Positions 35,419-44,110 of a stretch of 61,278 nt of DNA are shown one piece after another. Position 1 is the stretch's first letter, and the number at the start of each line of letters is the position of its first letter. Below the pieces are notes generated by a model. It made no database searches and was not told where the DNA came from. It saw nothing but the letters and a program-made list of their open reading frames with translations. Origin of the DNA: Bacteroidota bacterium (GTDB lineage Bacteria > Bacteroidota > Bacteroidia > Bacteroidales > UBA6013); the NCBI GenBank assembly GCA_020048645.1, contig JAIFMG010000014.1, positions 1 through 61,278 of the forward strand. The letters are read 5' to 3'. Made by a program: the position numbers and the translations under genes.

Positions 35419-36347
35419 ACGAAGTTGACATTTCCATCGTCATCCCCATCTATTTCAACCAAGGGAGCATCTTCAAGACCTACGAGAAGATCCGGGACGA
35501 GATCTTCCCCGCCTTTCCCGGCCTGGCCTTCGAGATCGTGATGGTGGACGACGGCTCGAAGGACGAGTCGTACAGCGAGATGCTCCGGGCCAAGGAGGCC
35601 GACCCCCGCGTGAGCCTGGTCCGCTTCACCCGCAACTTCGGGCAGGTGCCGGCCATCTACGCCGGCTACGCCAAGGCGCGGGGCCGGGGCGTGGTGAACA
35701 TCGCCGCGGACCTCCAGGAGCCTGCCGAGCTGCTCGTCCAGATCATCCGCAGCTTCCTCGACGGCCAGGCGCCCGTGGTGGCCGGCAGGCGCGTCTCGCG
35801 CGACGAGAGCCTCTACCGCAAGCGCAGCTCGCAGTTGTTCTACCGCCTCATGCGCAGGCTCAGCTTCCCCGAGATGCCCGATGGAGGCTTCGACATCGTG
35901 CTGGTTGACCAGGCCGTCAAGCAGCGGCTGATCGAGTCGAGCGAGAGCAACCCCTTCTGGCAAGGCCAGATCCTCTGGCTCGGCTACCCGGTCAAGTACA
36001 TCCCCTACCACCGCCTCAGGCGTGAGGTCGGCAAGTCCCGGTGGACTTTCGGCAAGAAGCTGAAATACCTGCTCGACGGAGTGCTCAACTACTCCTACGC
36101 GCCCCTGCGCCTGTTCTCGGCCATTGGCATCGCCAGCTTCGGGCTCGGCCTGCTCTACTCCCTGGTCATCGTCGTCTCATACTTCATGGGCAAGTCCCCC
36201 TTCGAGGGCTGGGCGCCGATCATGATCGTCGTCCTGCTCTTCTCGGGCCTTCAGCTCATGCTCATGGGCCTGATCGGCGAGTACATCTGGCGCATCCTCG
36301 ACCAAGTAAAAGCCAGGCCCAGGTACGTCATCCGCGACGAGTCTTGA
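35415..36347 (+). CDS. Polyprenyl-phosphate glycosyltransferase (GT2, DPM1/ArnC-like)
   Basis: 310 residues starting at the ATG that overlaps the previous stop (ATGA, 35415). The GT-A domain has SIVIPIYFNQGSIFKTYEKI, VMVDDGSKDES, FTRNFGQVPAIYAGY and the acceptor-side DLQEPAEL. Two C-terminal transmembrane helices (LFSAIGIASFGLGLLYSLVI; PIMIVVLLFSGLQLMLMGLI) and the ending GEYIWRILDQVKARPRY are diagnostic of enzymes that load a sugar onto undecaprenyl phosphate, such as ArnC and GtrB. It is the last gene of the operon and convergent with the membrane protein at 36379. Confidence 0.9.
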   Translation: MNEVDISIVIPIYFNQGSIFKTYEKIRDEIFPAFPGLAFEIVMVDDGSKDESYSEMLRAKEADPRVSLVRFTRNFGQVPAIYAGYAKARGRGVVNIAADLQEPAELLVQIIRSFLDGQAPVVAGRRVSRDESLYRKRSSQLFYRLMRRLSFPEMPDGGFDIVLVDQAVKQRLIESSESNPFWQGQILWLGYPVKYIPYHRLRREVGKSRWTFGKKLKYLLDGVLNYSYAPLRLFSAIGIASFGLGLLYSLVIVVSYFMGKSPFEGWAPIMIVVLLFSGLQLMLMGLIGEYIWRILDQVKARPRYVIRDES

Positions 36348-36378
36348 TGGGGCAAGCGCCAGGCGGCGGCACATCCCC

Positions 36379-38355
36379 CTAACGGGGCAGAATGGAAATC
36401 TGGCTTGGCTCGTCCACGTCGATATAGTCGAGCCGCAGGCTGTCCCCTTGCGAGCGCAGGTATGCGATCTGCTCAAAGCCAAGCGCCTTTGCCTGTTCGG
36501 CAAGACTCAGATCGTTCAATTTTTGTGCTTGCCTTCGGGATGTGTAGTTCGCTGTGTAATAATCTCCGCTGCTGGCAACCAGGGGGTTCAGCGCGCAGAG
36601 TTCCGAGAAGCTCTGGATCATGAAAAAGGTCCCCACCATCCTGTATTGCTGCATTTCCCAGAAGGGCTCTTCCTGCGGGATGTAAACGCAGGTTGTTCTT
36701 TTGGACTGCCGGTCCAGGGACGAGATGCGGACCAGGGCATCGACCCATTGTTTGTTTGGCCGGAGCCTTTCTTGAAGCGACGGCCTCAGAAGATAGTCCA
36801 GCGCAGGGAGCAGGTCGTCCAGGCTGTCGATGGAAGGTTGTTCGATGGTCATCGCCCTGCGTTCGGACCAGTTGTTTTTCAAAAGTCTTTTTGCGTGAAG
36901 CGCAAAGCCATGGCCAGTCCAAAGCGTCGCGAGGACAAATGAAGCGGGAAGCAGTTTTCTGAAACGTTTTCCTTCTTGGTTTGCGAGCTTGTCAATTTCT
37001 GCCATCAGAAAAGGAAGCGCGAGCCATCTTGTGAGCGCGGAAAAGTAAGTCGAGGAAAAACCGTGCGTGACCAAGAAGATATTGGGCATTTCCCCGACCA
37101 CCGCCATGACCAGCAAGGTCTCGAGGACAATCGACCTCCTTTGCCTGACCAGGTCCACCAGGCTTGTGTGCCGATGGTTCATCTTCCATGCAAAGGCATA
37201 GATGAATATCCAAACATGGTTAAGAAAATAATAAGCGGCAGGCGACCGGAGCGTGCTAAAATACGTTGGACCATCGAATGGCACTTGGTCGGATAGCATC
37301 CATAGGACCAAGGGCACTATGCTCGCGCCCAGAAGCGAAAGGGTTAGAATGGGTTTTTCGACATTTTTGGTGAAAAGTGCGTAATAGCCAATGCCGCCCA
37401 AAAAAAGGATGCCCGTCGAAATTTTCGCAAATACCAGGATGTTCAATAGCAGCATTGCCGCCAAAACCTTCCAATGCCATTTTTTTTCTTGGAGCTCAAT
37501 CAGACAGCCTGTGGCAAGCAATGCAAAAATGACACTCACGAAGAATGACTCGCTGCCAAACAGTTTCAAGCTCGGAATATATCCCGGTGTGTTTTGAATG
37601 ATGACCGCCACCGGCAAAACGGCCAGAGCGAACCATGTGTTCTGTTGGGCGGATCCTTGTGGATGGACCCTCGAGGACAACCAATAGAAGGAGCTGATGA
37701 AAAAGAAGGTGGCCAGCATGGGGTAGCCAAGATTGTAGAAAAGAAAGGTCCCGGTGCTTGACAGCTCACTGATTCCAACAAATAAAAAATGGGAGAAGGC
37801 ATGGTAGTTGAACGTGAGCAGGCCATCGGTACCCTCTGATACCACCCCATGGGTTTGAATCATGTTTGCTATCGAGGCATGGAAGAAGGTGTCCGCATAG
37901 GTCTGCCCAGCAAACACTTTCTCCAGAACGAAGGGGGTGTGGATGCCCCTGCTCCAAAAAAGATCGGCGAAAAGCAGGCTTAGCGGCAATGAAAAAAGAA
38001 TCGCGGGGAAGTCTTTCCTTAGCTCCACCTTGGTCAAACCCCAGAGCGACAAGCCTATTCCCGAAGCAAGCACCAGGTATCCCATCCCGATGCCCAGCCA
38101 AGCGTCGGCAAGGCCCAGCAAGGTGTGGAGCAATATCGACAGAATGGTGAATGAAAAGATTTCACCATAACTTTTCTTCCGGTATGCGATGAAAACCGGG
38201 GCCAGGGACACGGACGCGATCACCCCCAAGATCCTGAAGGTTTCGAGCCAGTAGCCCGGCTCGAAGCCAATCCGGAACAGGTTGAAAATGACCCCGAGCA
38301 AAAAGCTCGTCGAGGCAGCCAGGCCGAAGGCAAATCGTTTTGTCGTTGTTTGCAA
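36379..38355 (-). CDS. Large polytopic membrane protein, GT-C-like, paralogue of the protein at 39672-41819
   Basis: 658 residues. The start is TTG at 38355: an in-frame stop lies just upstream and the next ATG is at residue 91. About 12 hydrophobic helices occupy residues 8-500. Between helices lies HASIANMIQTHG, then TDGLL and YHAFSHF (159-190); the last ~130 residues are soluble and contain TCVYIPQEEPFW. The same motifs in the same order occur in the 715-residue protein at 39672-41819. The layout resembles GT-C glycosyltransferases or polysaccharide polymerases, but I see no certain catalytic motif. It is part of the surface-glycan region, less GC-rich than its surroundings, and convergent with the GT2 gene. 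Confidence 0.78.
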   Translation of the reverse strand: MQTTTKRFAFGLAASTSFLLGVIFNLFRIGFEPGYWLETFRILGVIASVSLAPVFIAYRKKSYGEIFSFTILSILLHTLLGLADAWLGIGMGYLVLASGIGLSLWGLTKVELRKDFPAILFSLPLSLLFADLFWSRGIHTPFVLEKVFAGQTYADTFFHASIANMIQTHGVVSEGTDGLLTFNYHAFSHFLFVGISELSSTGTFLFYNLGYPMLATFFFISSFYWLSSRVHPQGSAQQNTWFALAVLPVAVIIQNTPGYIPSLKLFGSESFFVSVIFALLATGCLIELQEKKWHWKVLAAMLLLNILVFAKISTGILFLGGIGYYALFTKNVEKPILTLSLLGASIVPLVLWMLSDQVPFDGPTYFSTLRSPAAYYFLNHVWIFIYAFAWKMNHRHTSLVDLVRQRRSIVLETLLVMAVVGEMPNIFLVTHGFSSTYFSALTRWLALPFLMAEIDKLANQEGKRFRKLLPASFVLATLWTGHGFALHAKRLLKNNWSERRAMTIEQPSIDSLDDLLPALDYLLRPSLQERLRPNKQWVDALVRISSLDRQSKRTTCVYIPQEEPFWEMQQYRMVGTFFMIQSFSELCALNPLVASSGDYYTANYTSRRQAQKLNDLSLAEQAKALGFEQIAYLRSQGDSLRLDYIDVDEPSQISILPR

Positions 38356-38486
38356 AGCAATTCCAGGTTTGGGGGATTTAGGTTATCTGGCGCAAGAAAA
38401 AAGTTCTGGTGAAAAGCGAGCCATGTGCGTTCACAATGGTCTTTCTCTTTTCGATGCTCGAAGAAGGCTCCTCTTCCGACAGAAGG

Positions 38487-39416
38487 TCAATCGCATTCGC
38501 CTTGGTTCGGCGCCGGGGCATGCCCTCGCGCCGCCGGGGCCTGCAGAGGGGTTCCCAACAAGCTGTCAACAATCGCGGATGCCTTGTCTGAACCTTTTCT
38601 GGATACGTGGTCACCATCGGGCAAGAAGTCGTCGTCCTCGAACGCGAACCCGTCAAAATCGATGATGCTCAATTTGTTCTCGGCGATTATGGAGTTGAAT
38701 TTATCAACGTACTCTTGAGGTGTCATTTGTTTGTACATGCTGTGCAGGGGTGTGTTGATGATTATCAACGTGATGCCATTTTCTCTACAAAAGTTTACTG
38801 TTTCTTGGAAATAGAATAGGTTCATGTCTGAAAACAGACATTGGCGATCGGCATGGTGGTATTGCAGGGCCACCCGCTTGGATACATAATATTGGCTGAC
38901 TTGAATCTGGGTATGGCTGTTGCCGAAACCGGCAATCCACTTGCTCGATCCCTGATAGTCAAGATAATCAATCAATGAATAGATGAAAAAGGCCAATGGG
39001 TTATCTATTTCCGCGATCATCTCAAGTTTCTGCTCGATGGGTAGGATGTAAAAATATCGGTTCAGGATCTGATGCCTTAGGGTATATTCGTCATAATATC
39101 GTGAAAAGCTATGGTAGCTCGCACCAAGAAGGATTGTGTCAATTTGTGGATTGTTTTTGGTAACTGCCAATATTTTGAAGAACGAGTAGAATAGACTTTC
39201 GCTATTGCTGCTAATGTTTCTCATGTTGGATATAATGCTGTCATTCATTGATTGCTGAATATGGGAGTCGCCAAGGGCAATCTTGTTGGTGGCCGGGCTC
39301 AATTTGAAATCGGAAACCGTTCTATTGACGCGCATTTGAATCACAAGGATCTGTGATACCAGCACAAACAAAATTGGCAGGAAGAACAAAAAGACACGTC
39401 TGACAAAAGCGCCCAT
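38487..39416 (-). CDS. Membrane-anchored SGNH-like (AlgJ/DHHW-type) protein
   Basis: 309 residues. One N-terminal transmembrane anchor (RRVFLFFLPILFVLVSQILV) precedes a periplasmic domain. KIALGDSHIQQS (around 45-56) fits block I of SGNH hydrolases (GDS, Ser nucleophile), and the C-terminal LPDGDHVSRKGSDKAS supplies an Asp-x-x-His-like pair. TLIIINTPLHSMY matches the central strand. Relatives of this type O-acetylate exopolysaccharides outside the inner membrane (AlgJ, AlgX); this gene lies between two paralogous glycan-related membrane proteins, so a glycan-modifying role is likely. No MBOAT partner is visible in this window. It is AT-richer than its neighbours. Confidence 0.72.
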   Translation of the reverse strand: MGAFVRRVFLFFLPILFVLVSQILVIQMRVNRTVSDFKLSPATNKIALGDSHIQQSMNDSIISNMRNISSNSESLFYSFFKILAVTKNNPQIDTILLGASYHSFSRYYDEYTLRHQILNRYFYILPIEQKLEMIAEIDNPLAFFIYSLIDYLDYQGSSKWIAGFGNSHTQIQVSQYYVSKRVALQYHHADRQCLFSDMNLFYFQETVNFCRENGITLIIINTPLHSMYKQMTPQEYVDKFNSIIAENKLSIIDFDGFAFEDDDFLPDGDHVSRKGSDKASAIVDSLLGTPLQAPAARGHAPAPNQGECD

Positions 39417-39671
39417 AGTTGTAAAGTTTTCGAGGAGGTTGCATTCTATTCTGGGTTGTAGCCGCTGTTCAAATCGACAAACTTCCCGTCTTCGCTCAAA
39501 TCAAGAACCGACCGTCAGTTGGTTCTCTTCGATAGGGCAGGCCTTCGGTTCTGGAGAAGTCCGACCCGGCAAAGTCCTGCTGTCGAAAGGGTTTCCATTG
39601 TTTTGGAGTCATCGGTTTTTCAATGCGCAGGCGCCGCCATCGAGGCTCTAGCGTAGGATTCCCCGGCGGGC

Positions 39672-41819
39672 TCACAGGTCCAGCTCCCGCACGATGGTTT
39701 CCTGTTCGGCGTTTTCGATGATGATAAGATGCTGGAAACCCTGCTCTTTCGCGACAAGGGCGATTTCTTCATCCGTGAATGTTCGGCTGGCGTCCTTGTA
39801 GGTGTAGTCTGAGGCGAAGCCAACAAAATCGTGGGGGAAATACGCGGGAACCCCTTCGATCATGGCGATTCCGCTCAGGGCTGGCGCGATGAAGGGAATC
39901 GCCAGCCGCTTGTAAAGCGGGATTTTCCAATAAGCATCGTTGGTCTTGGGGATATAGACGCAGGTTTGCTTCTTCTCGGCGATGGGCCTGTTGCCCAGCT
40001 CTATGAGTTCGCGGAAAAGCCTATGCCTCGGAAGGGATTCTTTGGCGATCTGGGAGGAGTGCATTTTCTGGTGAAACCCTGTCAAAATCGTCTCGATTGC
40101 CAAGGGCTCCTGGCCAAGGTCCGCGCTGTCGAGCAATTGGTTCCTGGTGTAGATGTTGTCTATCACGGCCTGTTTGACAAGCAGATAGTAGTTCCGGGGC
40201 ACGTTTTCCAGAATCTGGAAGGTGATGAACAAGGCCATGCCGGCCAAGAGCGCTCTTGTGGCCAACGCGAACTTGCGGAAGCTCCGCACCTTTTCGGCGA
40301 ATAAAGGCAGGTAGGCCATTATCATCAGCAAGGACAGCCATCGCTGCAAGTCCATGAAATACAAAGAATTGCGCCCTGTCGTATCCATGACGATGCCCGG
40401 CACCAGGCCGATGATGGAAACGAACAGCAGCAGCTCGACTTCCAGGAAGGCATTTTTCCTCAATCCTCCCCAAAATTCGCCAGCGCTGCCCAAAGCCGGG
40501 TTTTGAAAGAGGAACATGAAAACAAAAAGCGAAGTGTAGAGGTAATAGTAAAACAGGAAGTGAATTGTGTTCCCAACATTGTTTTTGAAAAACGAGAACA
40601 ATTCGATAGGCTTATCACCTCCGTTGCCCATGGAAGAGGCGATGAGGAAGGCCACCGCGAAGGAAGCGAACGAGAGGGCGAAGGAAACCATGACCGGCAA
40701 CTTCCTGAACCAAGCCTGGCGCAGGACGACGTAGCCAAACATCGCCATGGCCAGGAAGCCCGATGATATCTTCGTGATGCTGATGAAGGCCACCATCAGC
40801 GGGATGAAGCCATAGGCAAACAGCTTGTCGAGGACGCTGGCGGACCCTGTCGCGTTTCCTTGCCCGAAAAAGCGCAAGGCGATGCCCAACAGGATGAAAG
40901 TAAGCGCCAACCCCAGGTTGTACGACTCGCTTTGGAAGATGATCGTGGTCATCAGTGGGCTTTGGTTGCGCTCGATGCCCTGGTAAAGCCCTGCGAGCGC
41001 GACGAAAAGAATCGCGAAAGGAGCGACGATGAAACGCTGTTTTGCTTTGAAATGGCCCGCGATCGATTCATAGAAGGAAAAAAACGACTTGAAAAGGAAT
41101 GGGATGAAGATGACAGGGTAGGCCATATTGTAAAACTTGGTGGATGGGATGTCCACAAGGTCGGACAGCAGCGCGAAAACCCAGTGGCTTCCGTAGTGGT
41201 AAGGAAGGTACGTCAAACCATCGATCCCGATCGTCGGGTAACTGTAGGTCTTGATCATATTGCTGATCGCTGCCAGGTAGATCGGGTCGAAGTGTCCGGG
41301 GCCCAGAATAAGTTTTTCCAGGTAGAGCGGATCGTGCGCGATGGTCTTGTAGAAAAAGAAGGGAATGAAGATGGCGAATGCCGCGAACAACAAGGACAGC
41401 GGCAGGGAAATCCCGGCCTTCCTCTTGAACAGCCAGACAAGGAACCAGGCCGTGAGCAATGACCCGCTCAGCAGCACGACCCAAGCCAGGGGCAGGCCAA
41501 GGTACAGGCTCGCCGCGCCCAGGGCTGTGGCACCCATGAGGCTTGAAAAAAGATACCACGGGGCCGAGTTGAACCACTTTTCAGCTCGGCCTTCGCTGTT
41601 TTTCAGCGCGTACCAGAAGTCAGGAGCGAGAATCAGGGTGAAACTCAAAGCGAGAACCTTCAAGACGTCAGAAAAGCTGTTGTCGTCGAAGCCGTAGCGA
41701 AAAGCCCAGTAGTAAAGCGCTATCGAAATGGCCAAAAGCACAGCCAGCAAGGACACCCTCATGTGCAGGTCCAGGATTTCACGGATATCGTCTTTGGGTG
41801 TCGCTTGGCGTGGTTCCAT
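39672..41819 (-). CDS. Large polytopic membrane protein, GT-C-like, paralogue of the protein at 36379-38355
   Basis: 715 residues. About 13 hydrophobic helices occupy residues 25-560. Shared with the 658-residue neighbour are AISNMIKTY (184-192), DGL (200-202), YHYGSH (207-212), FYNMAYPVIF and the soluble-tail segment TCVYIPKTNDAYW. The paralogue has HASIANMI, DGLL, YHAFSH, FYNLGYPML and TCVYIPQEEPFW at corresponding places. The tail ends with a small alpha/beta unit (LVAKEQGFQHLIIIENAEQE). Function unknown; a lipid-linked-sugar glycosyltransferase or polymerase is the most natural guess from topology and neighbours. The 255-bp gap 39417-39671 contains nothing recognisable. Confidence 0.78.
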   Translation of the reverse strand: MEPRQATPKDDIREILDLHMRVSLLAVLLAISIALYYWAFRYGFDDNSFSDVLKVLALSFTLILAPDFWYALKNSEGRAEKWFNSAPWYLFSSLMGATALGAASLYLGLPLAWVVLLSGSLLTAWFLVWLFKRKAGISLPLSLLFAAFAIFIPFFFYKTIAHDPLYLEKLILGPGHFDPIYLAAISNMIKTYSYPTIGIDGLTYLPYHYGSHWVFALLSDLVDIPSTKFYNMAYPVIFIPFLFKSFFSFYESIAGHFKAKQRFIVAPFAILFVALAGLYQGIERNQSPLMTTIIFQSESYNLGLALTFILLGIALRFFGQGNATGSASVLDKLFAYGFIPLMVAFISITKISSGFLAMAMFGYVVLRQAWFRKLPVMVSFALSFASFAVAFLIASSMGNGGDKPIELFSFFKNNVGNTIHFLFYYYLYTSLFVFMFLFQNPALGSAGEFWGGLRKNAFLEVELLLFVSIIGLVPGIVMDTTGRNSLYFMDLQRWLSLLMIMAYLPLFAEKVRSFRKFALATRALLAGMALFITFQILENVPRNYYLLVKQAVIDNIYTRNQLLDSADLGQEPLAIETILTGFHQKMHSSQIAKESLPRHRLFRELIELGNRPIAEKKQTCVYIPKTNDAYWKIPLYKRLAIPFIAPALSGIAMIEGVPAYFPHDFVGFASDYTYKDASRTFTDEEIALVAKEQGFQHLIIIENAEQETIVRELDL

Positions 41820-41925
41820 TTTTTATTGAAATTTGATGCGTTTAAAGACAGTGTTTCGTGGGAATTTTCAACGATTGGACTTTAAGGCACTCGCGAACCG
41901 TCTTGGAAATGCGTGTCTGCCACCC

Positions 41926-42909
41926 TCACTCGTACAGCTTCAGCTCGCCGATCTTGTCCAGCAGGGCCGAGATGTCCTCGTACTCGGTCAGCAGCGTCGT
42001 GTTGGCCGAGGTGTACTCGTAGCCCAGCGGGTAGGCCTTGTTCTCCTGGAAGTCCACGTACTCGGGGTGGATCATGAAGAAGCTCGCCGACTCGTCGGCC
42101 CGGCGGATCTCGTACTCGTTGACCAGCACCTCGTCCATCTTCTCGCCTGGGCGGATGCCGACGAGCTCCACGCGGTCGAGGTCGCCGTCGCCGTACTTGC
42201 GCAGCATGGCCTTGGCCAGGTCGATCACGCGGGTGGCCGGGGCCTTCTTGACGAAGACCTCGCCGCCCTTGGCCTGGGTCAGGGCGTGCATGACCAGCTC
42301 CACCGAGTCGTCGAGGCTCATCATGAAGCGGGTCATGTCGGGGGCCGTGATGGTCAGGGGCCGGCCCTGCTCGATCAGGCGGCGGAACAGCGGGATGACC
42401 GAGCCGCGCGAGCCCATGACGTTGCCGTAGCGCACGCAGGCGAAGCGCGTGGGCAGCTCGTGCTGGTTCTGCGAGCAGACGATCTTCTCCATCATGCTCT
42501 TGGAGATGCCCATCGCGTTGATGGGCTTGACGGCCTTGTCGGTGCTCAGGGCCACCACGGCCTCCACGCCGCTCTCGATGGCCACCTGGCAGAGGTTCTG
42601 CGAGCCGATGATGTTGGTCTTGACGGCCTCGAAGGGATAGAGCTCGCACGAGGGCACCTGCTTGAGGGCGGCCGCGTGGAAGACGAAGTCCACCCCGCGC
42701 ATGGCGTAGCGCAGCCGGTCCTTGTCGCGCACGTCGCCGATGACGTAGTGGTAGCCCGGATGGTCTTTCTCCATCTCGTACTGCTTCTTCTCGTCGCGGC
42801 TGTAGATGATGATCTTCTTGGGGTCGTGCTTTTCGAGGAAGCTGGAGACCTTGTGGCCGAAGGAGCCGGTTCCGCCGGTTACGAGGATGGTCTTGTTCTT
42901 TATCGACAT
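41926..42909 (-). CDS. UDP-sugar 4,6-dehydratase (CapE/PseB/FlaA1-type)
   Basis: 327 residues of the extended SDR superfamily. NAD(P) binding is by TGGTGSFGHK (11-20). The active-site segment is STDKAVKPINAMGISK (122-137), with Thr123, Asp124, Lys125 and Lys137, and a Met in place of the usual Tyr, as in CapE-type enzymes. Such dehydratases, often also 5-epimerases, convert UDP-GlcNAc to a 4-keto-6-deoxy sugar, the kind of product used by the DegT aminotransferase at 33638. The segment GIRPGEKMDEVLV is typical of the family. It lies 50 bp upstream of a GT2 gene stop, on the same strand. Confidence 0.9.
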   Translation of the reverse strand: MSIKNKTILVTGGTGSFGHKVSSFLEKHDPKKIIIYSRDEKKQYEMEKDHPGYHYVIGDVRDKDRLRYAMRGVDFVFHAAALKQVPSCELYPFEAVKTNIIGSQNLCQVAIESGVEAVVALSTDKAVKPINAMGISKSMMEKIVCSQNQHELPTRFACVRYGNVMGSRGSVIPLFRRLIEQGRPLTITAPDMTRFMMSLDDSVELVMHALTQAKGGEVFVKKAPATRVIDLAKAMLRKYGDGDLDRVELVGIRPGEKMDEVLVNEYEIRRADESASFFMIHPEYVDFQENKAYPLGYEYTSANTTLLTEYEDISALLDKIGELKLYE

Positions 42910-42959
42910 GGTGTTGGGGTGGTTGTCGCTTGTTGTGGGTCAATGGGGTTGCCTCGCGG

Positions 42960-43946
42960 TCAGCCTGCCGCGGCCGAGCGGGAGGCCTCCGGGGCGGCGC
43001 CTCCCTCGGCCTGCCAGGGCTGGTCGAGCAGGCGCATGATGGCGCGGTCGTCGAGCACGGGCCGCGGGTCGCGGCGGCGCTGCCAGAGGGCCTTGGGCAG
43101 GCGGCGCAGCGCGCGCCACAGGGCCGCGTAGGCGTCGCGGTCCACCTTCCAGCCCGTGAGCAGCCGGTAGGGCAGCATCAGCAGGAAGGCCGCCAGGAAG
43201 CCCGGGTGCCGCCCGTCGCGGGCCATCCAGAGGATCTGGTTGGTGTAGATCTTCCGGCTCAGCTCCGAGCGGGCGAACTGCTCGCCGATGGTGCCGCCCT
43301 CGCGGTGGTAGAGCAGCGCCTTGGGGGCGAAGACCGAGGGCCAGCCGCGGTGCCAGGCCTTGTGGCCCAGGTCCAGGTCCTCGCAGTAGGCCGGGCGGAA
43401 CAGCGGGTCGAAGCCGCCCAGCGCGTTGATCTTGCGGGTGCGGAAGATGGCCGCCCCGCCGCCGCAGTAGAGCGTGTAGCGCGGCCGCTCGTCCTCGATG
43501 GCGCCTTTCCAGTGGCTGAAGAGCCAGCCCCGGCGGACGCCCAGCTTGCGCACCGTCGCGGCCGTGTAGCCGTCGTCCCAGTCGCGGATGTGGCAGGTGA
43601 CGCCCAGCAGCGACGGGTCGGCGTCGAGCAGCGGCAGGCTCTCGCGCAGCACGTCGGGGTGCAGGCGGATGTCGTCGTTCAGCACGAACACGTAGTCCTC
43701 CGGCAAGGCCCGCAGGTAGGGGTTGAGCGCGAAGAGGTAGTCGTTCGCCGGCGAGAACTCGTACTCCACCTCGGGGAAGTTCCGCCGCACGTAGTCGCGG
43801 GTGGGCTCGTGGCGGCCGTTGTCCACCACCAGCGTCCGCAGGCGGTATCCCGGCGTGCGCTCGGCCACCGCCCGGACGCTGGGCAGCAGGTGCTCAAGGT
43901 GCTTCTGCCCCTTGTAGGTCAGTATCAGGAAAACGCAGCTCTTCAT
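42960..43946 (-). CDS. Family 2 glycosyltransferase, rhamnosyltransferase-like
   Basis: 328 residues; the ATG at 43946 is chosen because the first strand (CVFLILTYKGQKHLEHLLPS) follows at once, while an upstream ATG adds only Arg/Pro-rich residues. The donor site TLVVDNGRHEP, the acidic motif FVLNDDIRLHP (DD), and the acceptor segment FRPAYCEDLDLGHKAWHRGW (ED) with GGGAAIFRTRKINALGGFDP match GT2 proteins of the WbbL/rhamnosyltransferase set. The C-terminal ~80 residues are Arg-rich with an amphipathic helix. It is divergent from the FkbM methyltransferase gene and followed by the dehydratase gene. Confidence 0.87.
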   Translation of the reverse strand: MKSCVFLILTYKGQKHLEHLLPSVRAVAERTPGYRLRTLVVDNGRHEPTRDYVRRNFPEVEYEFSPANDYLFALNPYLRALPEDYVFVLNDDIRLHPDVLRESLPLLDADPSLLGVTCHIRDWDDGYTAATVRKLGVRRGWLFSHWKGAIEDERPRYTLYCGGGAAIFRTRKINALGGFDPLFRPAYCEDLDLGHKAWHRGWPSVFAPKALLYHREGGTIGEQFARSELSRKIYTNQILWMARDGRHPGFLAAFLLMLPYRLLTGWKVDRDAYAALWRALRRLPKALWQRRRDPRPVLDDRAIMRLLDQPWQAEGGAAPEASRSAAAG

Positions 43947-44040
43947 GCGGACGCGGGTGGAGGCCGCGAAGATAGGCATCCGCGGCACACGCCCAAGCGG
44001 AAATCTGCCCGGCAGGGCTCGGCGGGTGGCCGATTTTGAC

Positions 44041-44048
44041 TAGTTTTG
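44041..44048 (+). promoter_or_regulatory. Candidate -7 element for the FkbM gene
   Basis: TAGTTTTG matches TAnnTTTG and lies about 62 nt before the ATG at 44111, in the gap between divergent genes. No good TTTG is seen at -33. Confidence 0.35.
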
Positions 44049-44110
44049 GCAGAGCCCAGCACACAAGGGCGAGTCTTCCAACATCTTTCCTGACAATCCA
44101 AATCCCAAGC

